Source: Pseudomonas sp. M47T1
GTDB taxonomy: Bacteria; Pseudomonadota; Gammaproteobacteria; Pseudomonadales; Pseudomonadaceae
DNA: 64,000 nt
Direction of reading: 5' to 3'
Assembly (NCBI RefSeq): GCF_000263855.1
Contig: NZ_AJWX01000003.1
Span: forward strand, 248,001 to 312,000
Below are positions 29,289 to 37,141 of the stretch, in pieces. Below the pieces are notes generated by a model. That model did no database searches and was not told the origin of the DNA. It saw nothing but the letters and a program-made list of their open reading frames with translations. A program made the position numbers and the translations under genes. Within the stretch, counting starts at the first letter, position 1; every line of letters begins with the position of its first letter.

Positions 29289-30005
29289 ATGCAAACACGT
29301 ACCGTAGCCCTCATTCTCAAGGAACTGCTCGCGCGCGATGGCCTCTGCGCCACCGAGCTGCACCGGCGCACGGGTGTTGCGCAGTCCACCCTGTCGCGCA
29401 TCCTGGCTGGCAAGATCGTCGACCCCGCCGACAAGCACATCGCCAAACTCGCCGAGTATTTTCGCGTCAGCACCGACCAGCTGCGCGGTCGGGCCAGCCT
29501 GCCTTCGGGCAATGGGCATGCGGAGCTGCGGGACATCAGCCTGTGGGACGACGACACGCCGGTGGAAGATGACGAAGTGTCCGTGCCTTTTCTGCGCGAA
29601 GTCGAACTGGCTGCGGGTTCAGGCCGGTTTGTCATAGAGGAAAGCGAGCGCGCCAGCCTGCGATTCGGCAAGCGCAGCCTGCGCCACAACGGCGTGCAGT
29701 TCGACCAGGCCAAATGCGTGACCGTGCGCGGCAACAGCATGCTCCCGGTGTTGCGCGATGGCGCCACCGTGGGTGTCAACGCCGGCAAGCGCGGTATCGG
29801 CGACATCGTCGACGGTGACCTGTACGCTATCAACCACAACGGCCAATTGCGCGTAAAGCAGCTCTACCGCCTTCCTACAGGCATCCGCCTGCGCAGCTTC
29901 AACCGCGAAGAACACCCCGACGAAGACTACAGCTTCGCCCAGATGCAGGATGAGCAGATCATCATCCTGGGCCACGTCTTCTGGTGGGGCATGTACGCCC
30001 GCTAG
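29289..30005 (+). CDS. PrtR/CI-like LexA-type self-cleaving repressor
   Basis: A 238-aa transcription regulator. The N-terminal helix-turn-helix of XRE type covers about residues 1-65 (LARDGLCATELHRRTGVAQSTLSRILAGK). The C-terminal S24 peptidase/LexA fold has the catalytic Ser in RGNSMLPVL and Lys in LRVKQLY, with a probable Ala-Gly cleavage site in ELAAGSG near residue 110. Such proteins repress pyocin or prophage genes until RecA activates self-cleavage. ATG 29289 (MQTRTVALIL) is preferred to the upstream in-frame start at 29268. Its position after mutS is that of the regulator of tailocin clusters in related pseudomonads. The symbol prtR would be an inference. Confidence 0.85.
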   Translation: MQTRTVALILKELLARDGLCATELHRRTGVAQSTLSRILAGKIVDPADKHIAKLAEYFRVSTDQLRGRASLPSGNGHAELRDISLWDDDTPVEDDEVSVPFLREVELAAGSGRFVIEESERASLRFGKRSLRHNGVQFDQAKCVTVRGNSMLPVLRDGATVGVNAGKRGIGDIVDGDLYAINHNGQLRVKQLYRLPTGIRLRSFNREEHPDEDYSFAQMQDEQIIILGHVFWWGMYAR

Positions 30006-30024
30006 CAGCGCCCCACACTTCCTT

Positions 30025-30041
30025 GGCCGACAGCCTGTCGG
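30025..30041 (+). terminator. Hairpin after the repressor gene
   Basis: GCCGACAG and CTGTCGGC form an 8-bp stem with a 1-nt centre, 20 bp after the stop. No T-run is present, so it is a weak terminator or transcript-end stabiliser. Confidence 0.4.
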
Positions 30042-30053
30042 CAGTGGTTACGA

Positions 30054-30093
30054 TGCATGCATTTGTGCATTGAATAAATATGCATTAGCGCAT
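30054..30093 (+). promoter_or_regulatory. TGCAT repeat cluster before the holin gene (putative operator)
   Basis: Within 40 bp there are TGCATGCAT, GTGCAT, ATGCAT and GCGCAT, including the dyads ATGCATTTGTGCAT and TGCAT-N9-ATGCA. The block is AT-rich and immediately precedes the holin ribosome site by about 30 bp, so it is a likely promoter/operator. It shares the GCATTT half-site with the upstream dyad at 29237-29254. Confidence 0.5.
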
Positions 30094-30130
30094 AGTCTGG
30101 TTTTGTAACGTCTTGCCAGGAGGAAGAGAC

Positions 30131-30469
30131 ATGCAATTGAACCAGGCATTTCTACAGGAAGTCCCCGTCTGGCTGGTCGTGATGCTGGCGCTGCTGGGTG
30201 GCGTCACCGGCGAGATGTGGCGCGCTGACAAGGAGGGGGCTCAAGGCTGGCACCTGCTGCGCCGCGTATTGATGCGCTCTGGGGCCTGCATGGCCTGCGG
30301 GCTGGCGGGCACCATGCTGCTTTACGGCGCAGGACTGTCGTTGTGGTCGGCCAGCGCGCTGGGGTGCATGACCGCCATGGCTGGGGCGGACGTGGCGCTC
30401 AGCCTTTATGAGCGCTGGGTAGTTAAGCGCTTGGGGTTGGGAACGGCGGGGCGGCGCAAGCGCTTGTGA
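30131..30469 (+). CDS. Phage/pyocin-type holin
   Basis: A 112-aa membrane protein with a perfect AGGAGG ribosome site 8 bp before ATG 30131. Three hydrophobic segments (about residues 12-30, 48-70, 74-92) and a strongly basic C-terminus (GRRKRL) are typical of small holins. It resembles the holin of R-type pyocin/tailocin lysis cassettes in pseudomonads, although this is from pattern recognition, not a search. Holins permeabilise the inner membrane so endolysin and tailocins can be released. No endolysin, spanin or tail genes follow, so the gene looks like a remnant of a lost cluster. Confidence 0.75.
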   Translation: MQLNQAFLQEVPVWLVVMLALLGGVTGEMWRADKEGAQGWHLLRRVLMRSGACMACGLAGTMLLYGAGLSLWSASALGCMTAMAGADVALSLYERWVVKRLGLGTAGRRKRL

Positions 30470-30787
30470 CCGAGTAAAAAAATCGTCCCCTTGATATTTT
30501 TGGATATTCGGCACAACTCAATGTGTTTAGCAATCTTTTGCGACTTTTAATATGGGTGGCTAGCGATCTGCTTTTGAGTGTGTGGGTATTCGATTGTTCT
30601 GGTGCAAATTTTATCTCGGAGAAATTAGTTTACATTTGTGCTGTTGATGCTTTGGTAATTATTCCATAGATTCGATGGTGTCTTCTGTTGTTGGGCGGTA
30701 CTGGATGTGTCCAATTTTGCGGAGGCGTGTCTCAAGCACTTGTTTGGAGGTAGGGGACTCTTAGTCGGTTCGTCTTGAGGAAAGTAT
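30470..30787 (+). other. AT-rich intergenic stretch inside the mutS-cinA locus
   Basis: 318 bp with clearly lower GC than the flanks. Only short interrupted frames (at most about 33 codons near 30570-30670) are present, none with a ribosome site. It marks the junction between the tailocin-type remnant and the AT-rich cargo genes, and must hold the promoter for the oxygenase gene. No clear att repeat or IS end was recognised. Confidence 0.5.
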
Positions 30788-31360
30788 ATGATTTTTACCA
30801 GCGACGATATTCAAGTACATGACGATGGCATCACTGTCGAGGAGCAGAATCTAATTGCTGTTCAGTTCAACGCCGCAATGTGGCGCTATGGTTGGCCTCG
30901 GAGCGATGCCTATTTCTCCAGGCCCTGTTGGCATATATTTATAGCTGGAGCGCGCCGTCCGGAAGGCGAGTGTTGTGCGAGTGAACTGGCCGTGAATCCC
31001 GAGTGGGGTTTTCTTGCTTCTGTCTGGGGCAGAATAAAAGAGCTGCATATTCCCGATGCAATTTTGTTGGGAGTATATGCTAACGGCCAGACGCTTGGTC
31101 AGGACTCCCCAATTCATCGTGATAACAAGCCGCAGGAGCGGGGGAAAACAGTCGTGTTATTCTGTAATTCCCATTGGGCTAGTTGCTGGGGCGGCGAGTT
31201 AATCTTTTATGATCATCAGAAAATGAACGTCATAAAATCGGTGTTGCCGCGTTCTGGAAGGTTTGTTGTTTTTAATGGTCAGACTCCACATAGCGCTCGG
31301 TCGCCTTCCGTGGCCTGTGATCAGCTGAGGGTGACTATCGCATTCAAGACTGTTTTTTAG
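30788..31360 (+). CDS. 2-oxoglutarate/Fe(II)-dependent oxygenase, prolyl-4-hydroxylase-like
   Basis: A 190-aa soluble protein with an AGGAAAG ribosome site before ATG 30788. The jelly-roll iron site is visible: His-x-Asp in SPIHRDNK (about residues 114-121), the distal His in TPHSAR, and the 2-oxoglutarate-binding Arg in QLRVTIAF. This is the P4Hc/2OG-Fe(II) oxygenase layout. The substrate is unknown; family members hydroxylate protein, peptide or small-molecule substrates. Base composition and codon use (many AT-ending codons) differ from the genome norm, indicating horizontal acquisition. The gene is followed 21 bp later by a two-helix membrane protein, probably co-transcribed. Confidence 0.75.
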   Translation: MIFTSDDIQVHDDGITVEEQNLIAVQFNAAMWRYGWPRSDAYFSRPCWHIFIAGARRPEGECCASELAVNPEWGFLASVWGRIKELHIPDAILLGVYANGQTLGQDSPIHRDNKPQERGKTVVLFCNSHWASCWGGELIFYDHQKMNVIKSVLPRSGRFVVFNGQTPHSARSPSVACDQLRVTIAFKTVF

Positions 31361-31381
31361 TCACTGTTAATAGGAAGTCTT

Positions 31382-31936
31382 GTGGGTCGAAATCAAGCGT
31401 TGAGAGCAAATCCTTCTCGGTCAATGATGGCAGTATTTATTGGGTTGAGCGACCGCCAGCGAGTGAAAGTATTTGCATGGACGGCCTCATCGTTTTTGGT
31501 CATTGGGTTAGCTTTGGTTTTGTTTTTTCCAGAAAGAGCTATTTCAAAGTCGGCTCCACTTATCCCCGCGTCCGGAGTTATCTGGAAATCCTTAGGTGCT
31601 AGTGATGAAGATCGGACGATTTTGCGTTTTCTATTGAAGGTTGAACCTGGCTCGGCATCCAGACAGGTTTTCGCTCCATTGTCTGCCAGTGATACTCGAT
31701 GTGGGGCTCATCGTCTTTCGGTTGGTGAAACGGTAAGGCTGAGTGTCGAAGTTCGGGGGGATGATTTTATAATCAGGGCGGCTGCAAACACTGCAGGCTG
31801 CATTTTATTTGATGACGCTGTGGCTGAACAAGTGAGGCTGGGTCGTCAGCAATTGCGGCGAACGTATGCTGCCTATTTTTTTGGTCTGTCAGTGCTCTCG
31901 TTCGTTTTCGCGCTTTGGTACTGGCTTAAAGGGTAG
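31382..31936 (+). CDS. Unknown membrane protein with two transmembrane helices
   Basis: A 184-aa protein that I do not recognise. GTG 31382 is chosen because AGGAAG lies 7 bp upstream; an internal ATG pair near 31424 has no ribosome site. One hydrophobic helix is at about residues 32-50 (FLVIGLALVLFF) and a second at the extreme C-terminus (about 163-182, YFFGLSVLSFVFALWYWL). The ~110 residues between them contain two Cys (CGAHR and GCILF) and would form a single extracytoplasmic or cytoplasmic domain. Low GC and position after the oxygenase mark it as accessory cargo. Immunity or membrane-enzyme roles are possible but unsupported. Confidence 0.6.
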   Translation: MGRNQALRANPSRSMMAVFIGLSDRQRVKVFAWTASSFLVIGLALVLFFPERAISKSAPLIPASGVIWKSLGASDEDRTILRFLLKVEPGSASRQVFAPLSASDTRCGAHRLSVGETVRLSVEVRGDDFIIRAAANTAGCILFDDAVAEQVRLGRQQLRRTYAAYFFGLSVLSFVFALWYWLKG

Positions 31937-32599
31937 TTATATATTGCGACGAATACCTTCGCTGGTACGACCACTTTTCTAAAAATTACAGCAGAGTATC
32001 AAGATACCCGGCAATTCAGCGTTGGGGACGTCATTAGTCTTGTTGGGAACGTTGCGGGAACCGCTGCTGCGTTCACCTTCTTGGCAGGATTTGGTCCGGC
32101 TAGTTTGGGCTTCACTGCTGTGGCAGTCGGTGCGTCGGCACTTGGGTTGGTGACTTGCGACACTGCTCGCATGATTCACGATGCAGTAATTGCGCCCATT
32201 GCACAGAAGTATTTTGCAGACGTACCGCACGGGGGTTATCCGGACCATTGGGTCGCGCCCAACCTTCTGCTTGTCCCTCGGTTGGTAATTGACACAGAGC
32301 ATGGGGGGATGGTGGCTGCCATCCGTTGGGACCCAAGTACCGGTGTTACATCCTTGGGCAGCGTGCATTTGCTCTATCCTTCGGGGAGTCCAGCAGGTGG
32401 AGGTGGCGGTCCTGGATTTGCCATTGGAGCAGTCCCAGTCGGGAGCGCCCCTGCAGTTCCGGGCGGTCATGACAATATCGAAATATCCATTGAGTCGATA
32501 AATGGTGATCAATCAAAAGGCCAAGCGCCTATTCCAGATCCAGCTGCTCCTCAGGATGTCTATGCATGCTGTACCGGGTCCCAAGATTCGTACAGTTGA
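31937..32599 (+). pseudogene. Open frame without credible start, probable 5'-truncated gene
   Basis: The frame is open for 221 codons directly after the TAG of the preceding gene, in the same phase, and ends at TGA 32599. No ATG occurs before 32171, and none of the TTG/GTG codons (for example TTG 32081) has a ribosome site. The translated product has a hydrophobic Ala/Gly-rich stretch (NVAGTAAAFTFLAGFG to VGASALGLV), a conserved-looking segment (GGYPDHWVAPNLLLVPRLV), and a Gly/Pro-rich tail with GGGGGPGF. It looks like the 3' part of a larger gene cut at the 5' side, or a readthrough extension. Function unknown. Confidence 0.5.
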
Positions 32600-32621
32600 G
32601 ACTGATTTGTAGGATGGAGTA

Positions 32622-32648
32622 CCGTGAGCGGCTACTTAGCCCTCACGG
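32622..32648 (+). terminator. Hairpin at the right border of the accessory locus
   Basis: CCGTGAG and CTCACGG flank an inner GGCTA/TAGCC, giving a stem of about 12 bp with one bulge, immediately before cinA. No T-run. It could end transcription from the accessory genes or shape the cinA leader. Confidence 0.4.
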
Positions 32649-32657
32649 ACCAATGTC

Positions 32658-33158
32658 ATGGATACGATAACCTCTTTATCCTCCGCCCTTGGCAAACACC
32701 TCAGTACAGCGAAAGCCCAAGTCACCACCGCCGAATCCTGCACCGGCGGTGGCATCGGCGAGGCCATCACCCGAATCTCCGGCAGCTCGGCCTGGTTCGA
32801 AGCGGGCTATATCACCTACTCCAACACGCAGAAAACCGCCCAGTTGGGCGTGCCTGCCGAACTGTTCCCCCGCGTCGGTGCGGTCAGCCAGGAGGTGGTA
32901 GAGGCCATGGCGCTGGGCGCGACCCAGCGCAGCGGGGCGCGTTTCGCCGTGGCGGTCAGCGGCATCGCCGGGCCGGACGGCGGCAGCGCCGAGAAGCCGG
33001 TGGGCACCGTCTGGCTCGCCTGGGCCGACGGCGATCAGGTGATTTCCGAGCGCCAACAGTTCCCCGGCGACCGCGAAGAGGTCCGCCGACAAACGGTAAA
33101 GGCCGCGCTAGAGGGGCTGATACGCCTTGTAGCAGCAGAAATCTCAACACAGGGGTAG
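32658..33158 (+). CDS. cinA: CinA-type nicotinamide-nucleotide amidohydrolase
   Basis: A 166-aa protein corresponding to the C-terminal (PncC) domain of CinA. TTAESCTGGGIGEAIT carries the catalytic Ser/Cys region; GYITYSNTQKTAQLGV and GIAGPDGGSAEKPVGTVWLA are family signatures. It deamidates NMN to NaMN in pyridine-nucleotide salvage. It is a stand-alone domain without the N-terminal MoaB-like part, as is usual upstream of recA in pseudomonads. Its left side borders the accessory locus. It was historically associated with competence in Gram-positives. Confidence 0.95.
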   Translation: MDTITSLSSALGKHLSTAKAQVTTAESCTGGGIGEAITRISGSSAWFEAGYITYSNTQKTAQLGVPAELFPRVGAVSQEVVEAMALGATQRSGARFAVAVSGIAGPDGGSAEKPVGTVWLAWADGDQVISERQQFPGDREEVRRQTVKAALEGLIRLVAAEISTQG

Positions 33159-33185
33159 GCGTGCACTGATCCCTGTGGAATAATA

Positions 33186-33201
33186 CTGGCTACTTATACA
33201 G
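33186..33201 (+). promoter_or_regulatory. LexA (SOS) box of recA
   Basis: CTG-N10-CAG with an AT-rich centre ending TATA, 44 bp before the recA start. It matches the gamma-proteobacterial SOS-box consensus and overlaps the expected recA promoter. Confidence 0.9.
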
Positions 33202-33244
33202 TTATCCGGCCATCAGGCCTTATTGATTTTTAGAGAGGACTTTA

Positions 33245-34309
33245 ATGGACGACAACAAGAAGAAAGCCTTGGCTGCGGCCTTGGGTCAGATCGAACGTCA
33301 ATTCGGCAAGGGTGCCGTAATGCGTATGGGCGACCAGGATCGCCAGGCTATTCCTGCCATCTCCACCGGCTCCCTGGGCCTGGACATCGCGCTGGGCATC
33401 GGCGGCTTGCCGAAAGGCCGTATCGTCGAGATCTACGGTCCTGAATCGTCGGGTAAGACCACCCTGACCCTGTCCGTGATTGCCCAGGCACAAAAGATGG
33501 GCGCTACCTGTGCGTTCGTCGACGCCGAGCACGCCCTGGACCCTGAGTACGCCGGCAAACTGGGCGTCAACGTCGACGACCTGCTGGTTTCGCAGCCGGA
33601 CACCGGCGAGCAGGCCCTGGAAATCACCGACATGCTGGTGCGTTCCAACGCCGTTGACGTGATCATCGTCGACTCCGTGGCAGCCCTGGTTCCCAAGGCT
33701 GAAATCGAAGGCGAAATGGGTGACATGCACGTGGGCCTGCAAGCCCGCCTGATGTCCCAGGCACTGCGTAAAATCACCGGTAACATCAAGAACGCCAACT
33801 GCCTGGTCATCTTCATCAACCAGATCCGCATGAAGATTGGCGTCATGTTCGGCAGCCCGGAAACCACCACCGGTGGTAACGCGCTGAAGTTCTACGCCTC
33901 CGTGCGTCTGGACATCCGCCGTACCGGCGCGGTGAAGGAAGGCGACGAAGTAGTCGGCAGCGAAACCCGCGTCAAGATCGTCAAGAACAAGGTGGCGCCG
34001 CCGTTCCGTCAAGCCGAATTCCAGATTCTCTACGGCAAGGGCATCTACCTCAACGGCGAAATCATCGACCTGGGCGTTGCTCATGGCCTGCTGGAAAAAG
34101 CCGGTGCCTGGTACAGCTACCAAGGCAGCAAGATCGGTCAAGGCAAGGCCAACTCGGCCAAGTTCCTGGCGGACAACCCGGAAATCGGTGCGGCCCTGGA
34201 GAAGCAAATTCGCGAGAAGCTGCTGACTGGCGGTGTTGATGCCAAGAAGGCACCAGTTGTTGAAGCTGCTGCCGAAGACGAAATGGTAGACGCTGACGTC
34301 GATTTCTAA
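33245..34309 (+). CDS. recA: Recombinase RecA
   Basis: A 354-aa recombinase. Walker A is GPESSGKTT (about residues 67-75), Walker B is IIVDSVAAL, and the DNA-binding loop regions include the MAT-like [16 protein letters not shown] and [13 protein letters not shown]. The acidic C-terminal tail ([11 protein letters not shown]) is typical. RecA forms filaments on ssDNA for strand exchange and stimulates self-cleavage of LexA and of PrtR-type repressors, such as the one encoded 3.2 kb upstream. GAGAGGA lies before the ATG. recX follows 7 bp downstream. Confidence 0.98.
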   Translation: MDDNKKKALAAALGQIERQFGKGAVMRMGDQDRQAIPAISTGSLGLDIALGIGGLPKGRIVEIYGPESSGKTTLTLSVIAQAQKMGATCAFVDAEHALDPEYAGKLGVNVDDLLVSQPDTGEQALEITDMLVRSNAVDVIIVDSVAALVPKAEIEGEMGDMHVGLQARLMSQALRKITGNIKNANCLVIFINQIRMKIGVMFGSPETTTGGNALKFYASVRLDIRRTGAVKEGDEVVGSETRVKIVKNKVAPPFRQAEFQILYGKGIYLNGEIIDLGVAHGLLEKAGAWYSYQGSKIGQGKANSAKFLADNPEIGAALEKQIREKLLTGGVDAKKAPVVEAAAEDEMVDADVDF

Positions 34310-34316
34310 TCACGTC

Positions 34317-34784
34317 ATGCCTGTCATACTGGATACACCCGTCGCTGTGCGACGGACTGCAATGGACCTGCTCGCGCGACGCGAGCACGGTCGGGTCGAG
34401 CTGACGCGCAAATTGCGTCAGCGAGGCGCCCCTCCCGAAATGATCGACCAGGAACTCGACCGTCTGACGGAAGAGGGTCTGTTGTCCGAGTCCCGTTACC
34501 TTGAAAGCTTCATCAGCTACCGTGCCCGTTCGGGCTATGGGCCTGCGCGTATCCGTGAAGAGCTTGGTCAGCGTGGCCTGCAACGTGCAGACGTTGAGCA
34601 GGCCTTGCGCGAGTGCGGCTTCGACTGGGCCGAACAGCTGACGCAGGTGTGGCAGCGCAAGTTTGCTGGGCAGTTGCCCACCGACCCGCGCAGCCGTGCC
34701 CAGCAGACGCGGTTTCTGGTGTACCGCGGCTACGCCATGGACATGGTCGGCCGCTTGTTGAGCGGCCGGGACATCTACGACTGA
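34317..34784 (+). CDS. recX: RecX regulatory protein
   Basis: A 155-aa inhibitor and modulator of RecA filaments. It is built from three-helix repeats: [43 protein letters not shown], and a third covering about residues 105-150. [15 protein letters not shown] is the family signature. It is located 7 bp after recA, thus co-transcribed and SOS-induced. Confidence 0.95.
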   Translation: MPVILDTPVAVRRTAMDLLARREHGRVELTRKLRQRGAPPEMIDQELDRLTEEGLLSESRYLESFISYRARSGYGPARIREELGQRGLQRADVEQALRECGFDWAEQLTQVWQRKFAGQLPTDPRSRAQQTRFLVYRGYAMDMVGRLLSGRDIYD

Positions 34785-34795
34785 GGCCTGTTCAA

Positions 34796-35929
34796 TCAGG
34801 TAACCTTGGCCGCCTCCCGTGGCCGCGCGCTGGTGCTGGAAACCTGGGTTGCAGCAGGCGCTGTGGCCCAGTTCGACGGTTCATTAAGGTAGTCCACCAG
34901 CTCGCGCAAGCGACCGTTGTCACGCCCGTTGAAGGTGAACGCCAGCCGCGTCAGGTGGCTGAACTGCGGTTCGTCATAGGCTTCGCCATCGTAGGCATGT
35001 TGATGAAAGGTGTCGCTCAGGCACAGGTCGGCAAAGTGTTGCTGCACATGCGCCAGGGCGTCGTCGCTCAAGGCATGTTGCAGGCGTATCACGAACAGGT
35101 GCTTGAGCCAGCGGCTGGAGTGGAAATTGGCATAGAAGCGGTTGATCTCTTCTACCGCCTCGTCGGCGCTGTACACCAACCGCAACAGCTTGAGGTCGGT
35201 GGGCAGGATGTAGTGATTGTCGCGCAACTGCTTGCCGATGAAGTCCAGGCAGTCTTGCCAGAAACTGCCGCCCGGTGCGTCGAGCAACACCACGGGCACC
35301 AGCGGGCTCTTGCCGGTCTGTATCAAGGTCAGTACTTCCAGTGCTTCATCCAGGGTGCCGAAGCCACCAGGGCATAGCACCAGGCCGTCAGCCTCCTTGA
35401 CGAAGAACAACTTGCGAATGAAAAAGAAGTGGAACGGCAGCAGTTGGTCGCTGCCTTCAACCGTGGCGTTGGCGTGCTGCTCGAAGGGCAGGGTGATGTT
35501 GAAGCCCAGGCTGTGGGTCAGCCCTGCGCCTTCATGGGCGGCGGCCATGATGCCGCCGCCGGCACCGGTGATCACCATCAGGTCGGTACGGGCCAGGGCG
35601 GCGCCCAGTTCCCTGGCGTGTGCGTAAAGGGGGTGTTCCAGCGGCGTGCGCGCCGAGCCGAATACCGTGACCTTGCGTCGGCCCTTGAACTGTTCCAGTA
35701 CGCGAAAGGCGTGTTCCAGTTCGCGCAGGGCTTGCAGGGTGATCTTGGCGTTCCAGCGGTTGCGGTCGTCCTGGGCCATGCGCAGCACGGTCAGCATCAT
35801 GTCGCGGTAGAGCGCCAGGTTGGGGCTGTTGGGGGCTATCTGGCTGAGCTGGGTTTCCACTTGGCGGGTGAGGTCCAGGCCATTGCTGTTGAAATGGCTG
35901 GACAGGAATTCATTCGGTTCGTAAGGCAT
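34796..35929 (-). CDS. LOG-family nucleotide hydrolase-like protein
   Basis: A 377-aa protein. The central Rossmann-like domain (about residues 85-260) has the LOG signature PGGFGTLDEALE together with TGAGGGIMAAAHEGA. LOG proteins are phosphoribohydrolases releasing bases from nucleotide monophosphates (cytokinin activation, or purine/pyrimidine turnover as in PpnN). It is longer than minimal LOG proteins, with extra N- and C-terminal regions, so exact specificity is uncertain. It converges with recX, with only 11 bp between stops. Confidence 0.85.
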   Translation of the reverse strand: MPYEPNEFLSSHFNSNGLDLTRQVETQLSQIAPNSPNLALYRDMMLTVLRMAQDDRNRWNAKITLQALRELEHAFRVLEQFKGRRKVTVFGSARTPLEHPLYAHARELGAALARTDLMVITGAGGGIMAAAHEGAGLTHSLGFNITLPFEQHANATVEGSDQLLPFHFFFIRKLFFVKEADGLVLCPGGFGTLDEALEVLTLIQTGKSPLVPVVLLDAPGGSFWQDCLDFIGKQLRDNHYILPTDLKLLRLVYSADEAVEEINRFYANFHSSRWLKHLFVIRLQHALSDDALAHVQQHFADLCLSDTFHQHAYDGEAYDEPQFSHLTRLAFTFNGRDNGRLRELVDYLNEPSNWATAPAATQVSSTSARPREAAKVT

Positions 35930-36309
35930 TCAAACTTCTCCTTCTGCATATGAACCTTTGGCCTGTGCCGAGCCGTTCGGCCAGGCCGCGACACTGCTTG
36001 TGTCGCTGGCCGTCCAGGTTAAGCCCCGGACATTGCAGTAAGCCCACGGGGGCGGTTGAGGCAGGCAGTTGAGGCGGTGACCCGTTGAACGTCACGCTGG
36101 CGGGGTACCTCCAGGGCTCCCGGGGCAGAAAGGCTGTTGATGTAAATCTAGACCCTGCCGGACAGATGCGCTTCAAGGTGATGATGTGCTCTTAAAATCC
36201 TGACTGGCAACCGCTTTATGGATGAAAGATATTGCCGTCTACCGCCTGTCTGAACGGATCCAGTTTGTTGAAAGGTCTGATTTACTGAACAAACAGAGGT
36301 GGCAAAATA
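35930..36309 (+). other. Intergenic region between LOG gene and RHH gene
   Basis: 380 bp separating two divergent genes. It must contain both promoters. I see no convincing gene, terminator or repeat; open frames here lack ribosome sites and have unlikely composition. Confidence 0.5.
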
Positions 36310-36540
36310 ATGTCGCTGAAGGACGGTCGCGCACGGAGGCCAAGGATGAAGCGAATCAGCCTGGAATTGGACAGTGACTTGTTGAGAATGCTGAGCCAGG
36401 CGGCCCAGGCCAATAACGTCACCCTGGAAGAGGAATGCCTTCAGCGGCTGGACGGCGCGCAGCGGCGCTCGCGCTATGTGCAGGCATTGGTGGCCGAGTT
36501 GCGCGCCGATGATGCACAACGGCGCGAACGGGCCGGCTGA
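36310..36540 (+). CDS. Small Arc-like ribbon-helix-helix protein
   Basis: A 76-aa basic protein. KRISLELDSDLLRMLSQAAQ (beta-strand then helix) followed by a second helix (TLEEECLQRLDG) fits an Arc/MetJ ribbon-helix-helix DNA-binding dimer. An AGAGGTGG ribosome site precedes the ATG. The charged C-terminus (RADDAQRRERAG) is disordered. No toxin partner is adjacent: the next gene is convergent and encodes an exported protein, so it is more likely a stand-alone regulator than an antitoxin. Confidence 0.7.
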   Translation: MSLKDGRARRPRMKRISLELDSDLLRMLSQAAQANNVTLEEECLQRLDGAQRRSRYVQALVAELRADDAQRRERAG

Positions 36541-36969
36541 TTACTTCTTCTTGCTTGCCTTGCTGTCCAGCAGGGCGCAGTGCTGTGCGGTGTAGCGCTG
36601 GGTGGTCACGGCCAGATTGGTGTGGTTCTCGGTGAACTCATAGCGCATGGCGGCACCTTTGTTCATCAGGTCACGGTAGCCTTTGTTGCTGCACACGCTG
36701 CGGCCCAGCTGAACGCGCACCTCCTCAGGGTTGGCGCGCATCTTTTCGGCTTCACTCTGCTGTACGCTGAGGTGGTCGACCAGCTCGCTGCCCTCAACGG
36801 TGTAGCCTTGGTCCAGGATGTTTTCGTTGACCTCGCGCGGGGTGCCGAGGTTGCTTTGTTCAGCAACCTGCTGAAGCAGCTTGCCCAGCTCGAATTCCTG
36901 CAGCGACGCTGCCTGAGCGGCCACGGGCAAAGCCAGCAAGAGGGTGAGGGGGGCGATAAAGCGCAGCAT
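36541..36969 (-). CDS. Quorum-sensing-regulated virulence factor family protein
   Basis: A 142-aa exported protein with a signal peptide of about 20 residues (MLRFIAPLTLLLALPVAAQA). The mature segment LQEFELGKLLQQVAEQSNLGTPREVNENILDQGYTVEG resembles the P. aeruginosa PA3611 protein (QSregVF family), recognised from memory rather than search. Two Cys (VCSNKGY and HCALL) could form a disulfide. ATG 36969 is preferred over 36987 because GGAGAG precedes it. The last codon lies one base from the stop of the convergent RHH gene. Confidence 0.8.
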   Translation of the reverse strand: MLRFIAPLTLLLALPVAAQAASLQEFELGKLLQQVAEQSNLGTPREVNENILDQGYTVEGSELVDHLSVQQSEAEKMRANPEEVRVQLGRSVCSNKGYRDLMNKGAAMRYEFTENHTNLAVTTQRYTAQHCALLDSKASKKK

Positions 36970-37141
36970 GAAACTCTCCTGATTCAATGACTGGCAGTTG
37001 GACCAGTGACCGGTCTATGCGTTCATAAAGGGCGCGATTATAGGGGCAAACCCGGCGGATCGGCAGTTAAAGCTCTGATAAACTCTGCGCCTTTCAGGCT
37101 GGCGGCCATTGCCGGTCGTTTTCATCGAGCCTTGCACACCC

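Noticed and set aside
31979..32512. 177-codon minus-strand frame in the accessory locus
   Set aside because: Cys/Arg/Ser-rich, no ribosome site; the plus-strand frame has more protein-like hydrophobic and loop patterns.
36310..36969. RHH gene and QS-regulated gene as a toxin-antitoxin pair
   Set aside because: The genes are convergent and the second encodes an exported protein with a signal peptide, so a TA operon is unlikely.
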